Made by a program: the position numbers and the translations under genes | In this document: positions 35,546 through 44,157 of the stretch, one piece after another | How the letters are laid out: each line of letters begins with the position of its first letter | Numbering within the stretch: position 1 is the first letter of the stretch | Assembly: GCF_001983935.1 (NCBI RefSeq) | Contig: NZ_CP017641.1 | Location: 2,604,001 to 2,668,000, forward strand | Source: Fuerstiella marisgermanici | GTDB taxonomy: Bacteria; Planctomycetota; Planctomycetia; Planctomycetales; Planctomycetaceae | Direction of reading: 5' to 3' | Length of the DNA: 64,000 nt | The notes under the pieces: generated by a model | Databases searched by the model: none | What the model saw: the letters and a program-made list of their open reading frames with translations, nothing else | What the model was told of the DNA's origin: nothing

Positions 35546-36688
35546 ATGAAAAAGCACCTTAGCACGCCGCAACGTCCTGCCGTGAATCGCGGATTCACGT
35601 TGATTGAGCTACTCGTTGTAATTGCAATTATTGCGATCCTGATCGCTCTGCTGCTGCCCGCCGTCCAGCAAGCGCGCGAAGCCGCTCGTCGGACACAGTG
35701 TCGCAACAACCTGAAACAATTTGGCATTGCTCTGCATTCGTTTCATGACGTTTACAATGCGTTCCCGGTGGGTGATCGCGCGAGGACGGCAGGAGACGGT
35801 TTCTGCTACACCGAGAACCATCCCACGACCGCTCTGTTACCGTACTTCGATCAGGCCAACCTGTATAACGCAGAAGGCGTCGTTGATGACTGGTACGCTG
35901 CGGCCGAAGATTCTGAGATCGAAAAGACAGTGCTTACGATGGCGATTTGTCCGTCGGCGACCAATGGCCCGTTAAACTTTGTCGCCAACTGGGGTCCTGA
36001 AGGAGACGACATCGATGGCTCCGGAACGTTTGGTGCCATGCACTACGCCTTCTGCAAAGGCGTTAACGATTCGTGGGCGATCGATTTCGATGATGCCGAT
36101 GAAAGCGCCGGATATCGGTCAGACAACAACGGTCGGCCAGCGTCGGGCACGAAAAAAGGGTATACACACGGACCAATCCCAGCCAGCGAAAAAGGGGCCT
36201 TCAATCGAGGTCTGAAAGTTCGAATTGCTGAAATCTCCGATGGCACAAGTAACACGTTTGCCATGGGCGAAGCGGCTGGCGGCTCTAACTGGCCACTTTG
36301 TCGCGGTGTTGGCTGCACAGACCCTGACATACTTGGCAAGCGGTTCCCTGCAAATAGCGGCTGGATCATTGCTCAGCCTGCCGACGAAGATGTTCCCCTG
36401 GTGCTTGGGACAAGTAACTTCGGTTCGACCATGGAGCCACTCAACAAGTGGCCGGTCACAGACAGTTACATGGCGCTTGGTGGAGACCGCCGCGTGACTC
36501 AGCGAGATACCAGAAGCAGCGCGAATGGTGGGTTGAGCAGCACGTCCAATTTTCGAAGCGAACACACGGGCGGCGGCACATTCCTGCTGTGCGATGGATC
36601 GGCCCGTTTTGTGAGTGAGAACATCGACCTGGGCGTCTATCGTGGCCTGTCGACAATCGCCGGTGGCGAGATCATTGGCGAGTTCTAA
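35546..36688 (+). CDS. DUF1559 prepilin-like secreted protein
   Basis: 380-aa type II secretion/type IV pilus-like pseudopilin of the large planctomycete DUF1559 family. The prepilin signal is [15 protein letters not shown] (cleavage before Phe, N-methylation), followed by [21 protein letters not shown] globular domain with [12 protein letters not shown] and the C-terminal H-X9-DG motif ([16 protein letters not shown]) complete the family pattern. It is expected at the inner membrane or in an exported filament. Function not established; genomes often carry many copies. The ATG at 35546 is well placed before the basic leader [16 protein letters not shown]. Confidence 0.95.
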   Translation: MKKHLSTPQRPAVNRGFTLIELLVVIAIIAILIALLLPAVQQAREAARRTQCRNNLKQFGIALHSFHDVYNAFPVGDRARTAGDGFCYTENHPTTALLPYFDQANLYNAEGVVDDWYAAAEDSEIEKTVLTMAICPSATNGPLNFVANWGPEGDDIDGSGTFGAMHYAFCKGVNDSWAIDFDDADESAGYRSDNNGRPASGTKKGYTHGPIPASEKGAFNRGLKVRIAEISDGTSNTFAMGEAAGGSNWPLCRGVGCTDPDILGKRFPANSGWIIAQPADEDVPLVLGTSNFGSTMEPLNKWPVTDSYMALGGDRRVTQRDTRSSANGGLSSTSNFRSEHTGGGTFLLCDGSARFVSENIDLGVYRGLSTIAGGEIIGEF

Positions 36689-36989
36689 GCTCTTGCCTTC
36701 AAAGTAAGTTTGAGTTTGGGATGCAGCGAGCGTCAGCATGTTTCTTCGATGCTTCTGAATTGTCATCGAAAGCGCGTTGAATATCGTTGCCCCCAAACCA
36801 ATATGATGCCAGCTGGACACGCTTGCCCGATGGTCAGTACAGTCGTATTGCTGTGAGCGGCCATTGGTGTTCACGCGTTGTCTCACTGTACAGCACCAAT
36901 AGCCAGACGTGGCAGGGCGTACGGCGAGTCGTTAGTTTGTATCACACTTCACGCGCAATTTTCGTTGTAGTTACCACGGGGAGATATCG
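36689..36989. other. Intergenic gap of 301 bases
   Basis: No gene, terminator or repeat that I can support. GGGGAG before 36990 is the ribosome site of the lipoprotein gene. Confidence 0.5.
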
Positions 36990-37334
36990 GTGTTGATGAA
37001 GAAACTTTCTGTCGGGTCGATGGTTCTGTGCAGTATCCTACTTGCCGGATGTATTCAAGACCGAGAGCCGACGGCGAAAGGTCCGCAGCCCGAACATCAG
37101 CGGGCCAAGACAGACGATGAAACCATCGACTATCTCATCGCGATGTTGCACCGTGAGGACAGTACGAAGAAAAACGGGATGGCCGCTCGGAACCTTGCAA
37201 CGTTTGGAGTCAAGGCAGAACGAGCACTGCCAGACTTGAAAAAGGTTGCGCAGGAGCATCCTGATTCTGGAGTCAAATTAGACGCCGAAGCCGCAGTCCT
37301 TGTCATTGAAGCAGCCATGGAAGCTGCTCCGTGA
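36990..37334 (+). CDS. Lipoprotein with HEAT-like helical domain
   Basis: 114-aa predicted lipoprotein. Signal peptide with lipobox L-A-G-C (Cys about 21), so the mature protein starts at Cys and is membrane-anchored. The rest is helical: DETIDYLIAMLHREDSTKKN, ARNLATFGVKAERALPDLKK, like a short HEAT repeat pair. GTG at 36990 is 7 bases from GGGGAG; an ATG at 36996 also exists. The stop TGA overlaps the GTG start of the downstream acyltransferase (GTGA), so translation is coupled. Confidence 0.75.
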   Translation: MLMKKLSVGSMVLCSILLAGCIQDREPTAKGPQPEHQRAKTDDETIDYLIAMLHREDSTKKNGMAARNLATFGVKAERALPDLKKVAQEHPDSGVKLDAEAAVLVIEAAMEAAP

Positions 37335-38566
37335 CGGGCAACGAACCGGTACCTGCTTCAGAAGGCACCAAACTGCCATCAAACAGAATCGTGTCGCTGG
37401 ACCAGTTTCGAGGCTACACGGTTGTTGGGATGCTGCTGGTCAACTTCCTGGCCAGCTTTTCTGTTTCGCCAACTGTTCTGAAGCATCATCACGACTATTG
37501 CAGTTACGCCGACACGATCATGCCGCAGTTTCTGTTCGCGGTTGGGTTCGCATTTCGGCTGACGTACGGTCGCCGCGTTCAGCGTGCGGGGACGTCGGCC
37601 GCATGGCTGCGTATGGTCCGCCGATTGTTAGGCCTGATGCTGGTTTCCATCGTGGTCTACAACGTGTCGGCTCCGGCAGACACATGGGAGGAATTAGTCG
37701 ACCTGGGTGTTGGCGGAATTCTTCCCGGACTCCTGAAACGCCAGTGGTTCCAGACGCTAATGCACATCGCCGTCACCTCATTGTGGCTGCTGCCCGTGAT
37801 TGGCTGTGCGACTCGAGTCCGCGTAATCTGGATGGCCGCGTCTGCTGTTGCTCACGTGCTGCTGTCCTGGTGGTTCAACTATGAGTGGGTGAACACAAGC
37901 CCCAACGGAATTGACGGCGGCCCGCTGGCATTTTTGACGTGGTCGGTACCCGCTTTGATGGGTACGTTCACCTGTGACACCGTTGTCGGAAAGTCCGAAG
38001 GCGCGCCGTTATGGCGATTGACTGCCTGGGCGTTCGGCCTGATGGCGGCCGGTTGGCTGATGTCGTGCGGTACTCGCTTCTACGATGTGCCGGAATCATC
38101 TGTGGCGGCGGCCAGCGATTCGAAACTCGCCGCAGATCCGGTGTGGCCTTCGGAAGCACGAGTCGCCGCATGGCAAGAACGCGAAGCTTGGAGCGAGCGG
38201 ATCGCTGAGCCTCCGTTTGTGCCGCCGCCGGATCAGCAACACCGAAAATGGAACTACTGGATGATGAGTCAGCGCGGGGGCACGCTGTCGTACGTCACGT
38301 TTTGTGCAGGAGTCTCAGTGCTGGTGTATGTGTTATTTTATGTGGCGTGTGATCTGTACGGATGGCGATGGTCGTTCTTTCACACGTTCGGTACCAACGC
38401 GCTGGCGGCCTATGTCCTGCATGAAATGGTGGGCATGGCAGTGAAGCCGTTCATTCCGCGAGACTCGCCGGGATGGTACGTCGCCACGGGTCTGGCCGTG
38501 TTCTTTCTGATCACGTGGACTTTCGTGCGTAGCCTTGAGAAACAGAATATCTTTCTGAAGCTGTAG
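37331..38566 (+). CDS. HGSNAT-like predicted acyltransferase, copy 1
   Basis: 411-aa polytopic protein of the COG4299/DUF5009 group related to heparan-alpha-glucosaminide N-acetyltransferase. The hallmark RIVSLDQFRGYTVVGMLLVN opens helix 1, followed by HHHDYCSYADTIMPQFLFAVG with the His/Asp-rich family loop. About ten helices and a conserved C-terminal NALAAYVLHEM are present. Members probably acetylate sugars across the membrane. Start GTG overlaps the lipoprotein stop by four bases. A close paralogue follows 48 bases downstream. Confidence 0.88.
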   Translation: MTGNEPVPASEGTKLPSNRIVSLDQFRGYTVVGMLLVNFLASFSVSPTVLKHHHDYCSYADTIMPQFLFAVGFAFRLTYGRRVQRAGTSAAWLRMVRRLLGLMLVSIVVYNVSAPADTWEELVDLGVGGILPGLLKRQWFQTLMHIAVTSLWLLPVIGCATRVRVIWMAASAVAHVLLSWWFNYEWVNTSPNGIDGGPLAFLTWSVPALMGTFTCDTVVGKSEGAPLWRLTAWAFGLMAAGWLMSCGTRFYDVPESSVAAASDSKLAADPVWPSEARVAAWQEREAWSERIAEPPFVPPPDQQHRKWNYWMMSQRGGTLSYVTFCAGVSVLVYVLFYVACDLYGWRWSFFHTFGTNALAAYVLHEMVGMAVKPFIPRDSPGWYVATGLAVFFLITWTFVRSLEKQNIFLKL

Positions 38567-38614
38567 ACGCCACGACATTGGGTTGTCCGTGTCGCCTTCT
38601 TTCGAGCCAGTTCT

Positions 38615-39889
38615 ATGTCAAATGCTGCCGTCAGCTCTTCAGTGCCTGAACCATCAAGAGGACGCATTGCGTCGATGGATCAGTTTCGCGGCTACTGCGT
38701 GGCGGGCATGTTTGTCGTCAACTTCCTGGGCGGGTTGGACGTCACGCACCAGATTCTGAAGCACAACAACACTCACTTTAGCTGGGCAGATTCTATTATG
38801 CCCGGCTTCCTGTTTGCCTGCGGCTTTTCATATCGCTTGTCGGTGGCCCGGAAGGTCACGGTCAATGGACGATGGCCTACGTGGCAAGGAATTATTCGAC
38901 GATCGCTTGGCCTGGTGCTGGCTTCGCTGGTGTTGTACGGATTGGGCAGCAGTTTCAAAACCTGGGAAGCAATGGATGCAGTCGGCATTCGAGGCTTCGT
39001 CGCGGAACTGTTGAAGGCCGACTTGTGGGAAGTCCTGGCGATCATCGGCGTCACTCAGCTACTGTTGCTGCCAGTGATCGAAGCATCGAGCAAAGTGCGG
39101 CTCATGGCCGCTGTGTTCTGCTCAGTCGCGCACATCGCACTGTCGTGGTGGTTCAACCATGCGTTCGTCTACGGCCAGCCGAATGTGATGGACGAATGGT
39201 GGGGAGCCGCTGGCCGCCGAGCCTGGGATGGTGGTTTTTTTGGCATTGTTTCGTGGGCCGTACCGATGCTCGTGGGAACGCTGGTTTACGACCTGATGAT
39301 GAACAGGCCGACTTCCCGCGCTAGCCGCAGTCTGCTGCAGTGGGGATCGGCACTGATGCTGCTGGGCTATGCTGCGTCCTGCTTGACCACGCTCTACGAT
39401 GTCCGCGACAGCAATCAGGTCCCCGTTGCCGCTGCGGCGGACGACAAGTTCGCCATTGATCCCGTGCTGCCGCCACTGAAGAACGCGAGCGGACGTCCGT
39501 GGAACACGCTGCTTGCCGAACCGCCCTTCGTTGTACCGCCAGAAGCGGACGCGCGTAAAAAGAACTACTGGATGATGGATAAGCGAGTCGTCACGCAGTC
39601 GTTTGTGTGGTTTTCGACGGGCTTCACCTGCTTTACATACGGGTTCTTCGTGCTCGCCTGCGACGGTGGCAACAAACGCAGTCGGCTGTTCACCGTCTTT
39701 GGTCAGAATGCTTTAATCGCGTATGTGATTCATCACCCCGTAGCCGAAATGGTACTTTCGGTGGTCCCCGATGATTCGCCTACATGGTGGGTCACCATCG
39801 GGTTCGTGATCTTTTTCGCAATCACGTGGCTGTTCGTTGGCTGGTTTACAAACTTAACCGGTCAACGATCCCGATCGGCAAGCCGCTGA
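38615..39889 (+). CDS. HGSNAT-like predicted acyltransferase, copy 2
   Basis: 424-aa paralogue of the preceding gene. RIASMDQFRGYCVAGMFVVN, HNNTHFSWADSIMPGFLFACG and the C-terminal NALIAYVIHHPV align with copy 1 throughout, including the soluble loop with FVVPPEADARKKNYWMM. It therefore arose by tandem duplication. The two could form a heterodimer or act on different sugars. It ends about 150 bases before the convergent CBS protein. Confidence 0.88.
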   Translation: MSNAAVSSSVPEPSRGRIASMDQFRGYCVAGMFVVNFLGGLDVTHQILKHNNTHFSWADSIMPGFLFACGFSYRLSVARKVTVNGRWPTWQGIIRRSLGLVLASLVLYGLGSSFKTWEAMDAVGIRGFVAELLKADLWEVLAIIGVTQLLLLPVIEASSKVRLMAAVFCSVAHIALSWWFNHAFVYGQPNVMDEWWGAAGRRAWDGGFFGIVSWAVPMLVGTLVYDLMMNRPTSRASRSLLQWGSALMLLGYAASCLTTLYDVRDSNQVPVAAAADDKFAIDPVLPPLKNASGRPWNTLLAEPPFVVPPEADARKKNYWMMDKRVVTQSFVWFSTGFTCFTYGFFVLACDGGNKRSRLFTVFGQNALIAYVIHHPVAEMVLSVVPDDSPTWWVTIGFVIFFAITWLFVGWFTNLTGQRSRSASR

Positions 39890-40043
39890 TCGCCGGCGCG
39901 CTGTCTTCGAGCTCAGCGCAGCACTTGGTTCTGTGCTGTGATTCGAAGTTTGCCCACGAACACGTGAGCCACAAGGCGATAGCCGCGCGTTTTTCGTTCC
40001 ACCGGTGGTTAACGCCTTGCCGGTGCGTTGAGTCCCCAGGGAA

Positions 40044-40988
40044 CTACTTCATTACCGCATGCGCGTCTCGCTTATTCACGGACGACAGATACAGCGGCTG
40101 TGCTCCGGCGTCGTCGCTAACGGTACCAGGAAAGAACCGCTGCACGGCTCGCAACAGATCGCTGCGGCTAATCTGGCCGTCAAGCCGATCTCCATCCAGC
40201 ACGGGCAGTTGTCGAGCTTCCGAACGCAAAAACAGACGCGCGATTGCCAGCACGTCGGCGTCGTGAGCGACCGATTCAGCTTCCCGCTGCATCCAGCTGA
40301 CAACAATCGTCTTCACGCCCAACTGGTTTTCGCCGGGCACCTGCATCGATGCCGCAAGAGGCTCGCGACTGTGCTGCAGCGCGGCGGCCAAAGCGTCTCG
40401 GCGAGTAATCTGGCCGACCAGTTTGGGACCGTGCAGAACCATCAATCGACGGTAAGGCGTGTCCTGAAAGCGTTGTAGAATTTCGTCGAGACCTGTGTCT
40501 TCCGCGATGCGACGATCATCGTGCCGATCCAGCCACGCGCTGACTCGCGACGACGGAAGCTGTTCCCAGCACAGCCCAATAAACACGTGCATGGCTGACT
40601 GTTCTGAAAACACGCCCAACAGCGTCCCGTCCTCGTCAATCACTGGCGCGCCTGAAACTCGCCGTGTGATCAGTTCGGAAGCGCTTTCGAAGACGTCCTG
40701 ATCAGCAGACAGCACAGCCCCGGCACGATCCATAATATCGGCCGCCGTCACTTGCCGTAGTTGATCCATCGCGCGGCGGTTCTTCTCCACAAAACCCAAG
40801 TCCAGCGCCGCGATGGCCGTGCGTTCAGAAAAGCGGCCGACAAAACGACCACCGGCGTCGATGACCGGCAGTCCGGACACTCGTTGAGCGATCAGGCGTT
40901 CGATGGCCTGCATCACATGAGTTTCCGGAGTTGTGATCGCCAGGTGGCGAGTCATGATGTCTGCGGCGGTGATAGTTGGCTTTTGCAT
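40044..40988 (-). CDS. Four-CBS-domain protein
   Basis: 314-aa cytosolic protein made of two CBS pairs (about 5-130 and 155-305), each with characteristic VSGLPVIDAGGRFVG, VSGAPVIDEDGTLLG, RRLMVLHGPKLVGQITRRD and ARQLPVLDGDRLDGQISRSD. Such stand-alone proteins sense adenine nucleotides. There is no enzyme domain. The ATG at 40988 has AAAGGCG upstream; an ATG five codons earlier (41003) is possible. No partner gene is suggested by context. Confidence 0.88.
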   Translation of the reverse strand: MQKPTITAADIMTRHLAITTPETHVMQAIERLIAQRVSGLPVIDAGGRFVGRFSERTAIAALDLGFVEKNRRAMDQLRQVTAADIMDRAGAVLSADQDVFESASELITRRVSGAPVIDEDGTLLGVFSEQSAMHVFIGLCWEQLPSSRVSAWLDRHDDRRIAEDTGLDEILQRFQDTPYRRLMVLHGPKLVGQITRRDALAAALQHSREPLAASMQVPGENQLGVKTIVVSWMQREAESVAHDADVLAIARLFLRSEARQLPVLDGDRLDGQISRSDLLRAVQRFFPGTVSDDAGAQPLYLSSVNKRDAHAVMK

Positions 40989-41427
40989 GGCGTCGCCTTT
41001 CATGCCCTAAAAGGGTCGTGTGTGCTGCTCGAGAAGTAGCCGTCAGAATTGACGTTGCTGCGAGAATCCGCAGCGATGGACCGAAGAATCGGCCTTCAAA
41101 GAAACAGAAGAACTCTGCGTCTCCCTCCAGTGTGAGTGTTTGCTGAACGTTCACAAGGGGAAAGGAGGCGTTCTTTGGCTGATTCGATTCGCGTCTGTTT
41201 TGCGGCAATTCTGCACTTGCGGCGCGGGTGAAATTTTCTACTCAGTTCCCCCCACGCTCGCAGGCCTTCCGTGCGCTCCGCCGTGGCAAACGGAATAATC
41301 CACATCGTTGTTTCGGCAAGCCGACCGCTGCGTTGCAATAAACCAACGTCGCGTTCGAATTGTGTCATACTCTTAAGGCGGGCCACTGCGTTCAGTCGCA
41401 GAAACGGTTCGGAGAAGATTTGACACC
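40989..41427. other. Intergenic region between divergent CBS and export genes
   Basis: About 440 bases. No repeat or gene supported. It must contain the promoter of the three-gene export operon. Confidence 0.5.
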
Positions 41428-42468
41428 ATGAATACTGCTCATATCCGATTTCCATATCGCTCAGCCATCGTGCTGGCCGTCGCAACGTTTTGCGCCATCA
41501 GTTTCGCGCCGATACGGCTTGCGGGCGGCAGCGATCGCGCGGTACCTCCACGCGCAGTGAAGTCTGTGCATAAGACGGCGGCCGCCAGTTCGAATACATC
41601 GACTCGCGACGTTGCGCAAATGCGATTCGGCAAAGATTCTATGATGCCTTCCGACAACCGCCAGTCATTCCAATCGGCGGGCGACGTGATTCAGGGGTTC
41701 ACCGAACCGTATTCTGATATCAACATGGCAGCGTCTGAAATGGGAACTCTGGCAGACGTTTTTGTACGTGAAGGCCAGGTGGTCAAAGCCGGAGAACTGA
41801 TCGCAAAGCTTGACGACGCCGTGCTGCGAGCATCACTTGAAGTCGCTGCGGCCGGGATGTCGGCAGAAGGCGAACTCAAGTCGGCCGCCACGCAACTGGA
41901 ACTCAAGAAAGTTGAACAAGAGAAACTGGCGGAACTTTTTGGACGGCAGCACGCCAGTCAGCAGGAACTGGATCGCGTTCGAGGCGAAGTCGACATCGCG
42001 ACCGCTCGATTGCAATCCGTCTGCGAAGACCTGGAAGTCCGACGCCTGGAACACGCTCGTATTCAGACGCAGCTGAAGCAGCGACAGATACGTTCCACAA
42101 TCGACGGTGTCGTCGTGGACGTTCGCAAAGACAAAGGCGAATTCGTATCGCCATCCGATCCCGTCGTCGCTCAAATCGTACAGCTCGATCCGCTGCTGGT
42201 CGTGTTCTCGGTACCAATCGGCAACCGTGATCAGATTCACAGCGGGCAAACGGTCGCCATGTCGATCGGCGAACGAGCGGCGGCTGTTCAGGGTGAGGTC
42301 GAATTTGTATCGCCCACGGCCGATGCGTCCAGTGGTAGCTTTCGCGTCCACGTGCGACTGCCGAATTCAGAACGTCGCTGGCATGGCGGCGAGAAGACAA
42401 TTCTGCTGCTGGACGAAGCGGTCCCAAGTCCACAGCCGACCGAGAAGCTGGCGAAGAAAACGCGATGA
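41428..42468 (+). CDS. HlyD-like periplasmic membrane-fusion protein
   Basis: 346-aa protein with an N-terminal signal/anchor (RSAIVLAVATFCAISFAP). A biotinyl-lipoyl half-motif MGTLADVFVREGQVVKAGELIAKLDD, an alpha-helical hairpin (about 130-210: LELKKVEQEKLAELFGRQHA, RVRGEVDIATARLQ), the second lipoyl half IRSTIDGVVVDVRKDKGEF and beta-barrel segments IVQLDPLLVVFSVP follow. These are standard adaptor features of tripartite exporters. It overlaps the next gene by ATGA, so they are translationally coupled. First gene of a three-gene operon. Confidence 0.88.
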   Translation: MNTAHIRFPYRSAIVLAVATFCAISFAPIRLAGGSDRAVPPRAVKSVHKTAAASSNTSTRDVAQMRFGKDSMMPSDNRQSFQSAGDVIQGFTEPYSDINMAASEMGTLADVFVREGQVVKAGELIAKLDDAVLRASLEVAAAGMSAEGELKSAATQLELKKVEQEKLAELFGRQHASQQELDRVRGEVDIATARLQSVCEDLEVRRLEHARIQTQLKQRQIRSTIDGVVVDVRKDKGEFVSPSDPVVAQIVQLDPLLVVFSVPIGNRDQIHSGQTVAMSIGERAAAVQGEVEFVSPTADASSGSFRVHVRLPNSERRWHGGEKTILLLDEAVPSPQPTEKLAKKTR

Positions 42469-44156
42469 AGTCAATCGGACCACATCCCGAAATCACCGCC
42501 AAAGCCTCGCATCTTACAGACCAACCAGACGCCACCGCGTCCGCCAAACGGTTGATCAGGACGACGGCCGGGCAAGTCGCGTCAGCGCGGATTGAAGACC
42601 TGATCGACGTTGCGCCGTTGTCCACCAATGACCTGCCGACCATGCAGGAATCGCTGGTGGAAACCTTCGTCGACGATGGCTTGAACAGCCTTCCATTGAT
42701 GCCGGAGCACACGCTTCAAGCCACCGCAACGGAACCCGGCACTGATGCTGGTCCTTCCGAAGAACTCGGAACCGGCGGTAGTTCTGAAAACTGTGGCGAA
42801 GCTGAACATCTTGCAGCGATGATCGAGCTGTTCAGCAAAGTCGCGTCTAAGCACCGCCTGCCCGAAGCGATGCAGTGCCTGGCAACCACCCTACAACAAC
42901 ACCTTCACGCGTACGAAGTTTTCGTTGGCGTGTGTCCGGCCGGCGGACGCACCAGCCGACTTATTGCGTCGTCTGACAACCAGCCGCCCGATCCGCTTGC
43001 AAAAGTCACTCGATCCGCTGAAGCCGTTTTTCAGGAAGCGGCCGTTCGTCGAGCGGTTTCGTGTTGGCCTGCGATCGATGCGAATTCAAGGCACGCGTTG
43101 GTCAGTCATCAGCAGTTTGCGGAACTACAACAAGCGACTCATATCGTATCGTGCTCGTTGCAGGACGAAACCGGCGCACCCGTGGGCGCGGTCGCCGTGC
43201 TGTTTCGTGAATGCGACGAAGATACTCGCAAGGCGACCACCGCAATTCGGTTCCTGCGCGCCGCCGGCCCAGTGTTGACGTGTACGATTCAATCTGTGCA
43301 GCGAGCCACTCAAAGTTTGACCGATCGAATCCGAGCAGGCGGTCGCAGCTTGTGGAATAGTCAGCGTACGAAGACGGTCGGCATCATTCTGGCGGCCGTC
43401 GCTGGCGTGCTGCTGATTCCAGTGGACTATCGAGTTCGTTGTGAAAGCGAAATACAACCTGTGTCGCGTCGCTTCGTGGCCGCACCGTTTGCGGCACCGC
43501 TAAAACAGTGTCTGGTTGAACCTGGCGACGTCGTCGAAGAAGGACAGTTGCTGGCCGAACTGGACGGCCGTGAACTGAGATGGGAGCTGGCCGGCATCAC
43601 GGCTGACTTCGGCAAAGCGACCAAAGAACACAACGCATGGCTGTCGGAGCAGGACTTCGGCAAAGCGGCCATATCGCGTCACGAAATTGAACGCCTGCAA
43701 AACCGATCGGCCGTTCTAAACGATCGCACTCGTCAACTGGAAGTGCGCAGCCCAATAGGCGGAATTATCGTCGCGGGCGATCATCAGGATTCTGAAGGCG
43801 TGCCGCTGGAAACCGGGCAGTCACTGTTTGAAGTCGCTCCGCTTGATCGCATGCGAATTGAAGTCGCCATTCCTGAAGACGATGTTCGTCACGTCGTCGC
43901 CGGGATGAAGATTTCACTGGTGTTGGATTCCATGCCGTCAGAAGCGGTGCCCGCCACGATCGACAGTATTCATCCGCGAGCCGAATTGCGTGAACACGAA
44001 AACGTGTTTATCGCAGAAGCATTGTTGGACAACAACGACCTTCAACTGCGTCCCGGCATGCGTGGCACGGCGAAAGTGTCGACCGGTCGGCGACCGTTGG
44101 GTTGGAACCTGTTCCACAAGCCCGTCGCGCATCTTATCGGCTGGCTGGGGTGGTAA
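42465..44156 (+). CDS. GAF-like and membrane-fusion hybrid protein
   Basis: 563-aa single-pass membrane protein. Residues about 100-280 are cytosolic and GAF-like (AAMIELFSKVASKHRLPEAM, AYEVFVGVCPAGGRTSRLIA, CSLQDETGAPVGAVAVLF). A membrane helix (TVGIILAAVAGVLLIPV, about 307-323) leads to a periplasmic HlyD-like part with APLKQCLVEPGDVVEEGQLL and RSPIGGIIVAG. Cytosolic sensing coupled to an adaptor arm is unusual. ATGA overlap with the upstream adaptor, and one base from stop to the ATG of the M50 gene, indicate one transcript. Confidence 0.85.
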   Translation: MKSIGPHPEITAKASHLTDQPDATASAKRLIRTTAGQVASARIEDLIDVAPLSTNDLPTMQESLVETFVDDGLNSLPLMPEHTLQATATEPGTDAGPSEELGTGGSSENCGEAEHLAAMIELFSKVASKHRLPEAMQCLATTLQQHLHAYEVFVGVCPAGGRTSRLIASSDNQPPDPLAKVTRSAEAVFQEAAVRRAVSCWPAIDANSRHALVSHQQFAELQQATHIVSCSLQDETGAPVGAVAVLFRECDEDTRKATTAIRFLRAAGPVLTCTIQSVQRATQSLTDRIRAGGRSLWNSQRTKTVGIILAAVAGVLLIPVDYRVRCESEIQPVSRRFVAAPFAAPLKQCLVEPGDVVEEGQLLAELDGRELRWELAGITADFGKATKEHNAWLSEQDFGKAAISRHEIERLQNRSAVLNDRTRQLEVRSPIGGIIVAGDHQDSEGVPLETGQSLFEVAPLDRMRIEVAIPEDDVRHVVAGMKISLVLDSMPSEAVPATIDSIHPRAELREHENVFIAEALLDNNDLQLRPGMRGTAKVSTGRRPLGWNLFHKPVAHLIGWLGW

Positions 44157-44157
44157 A

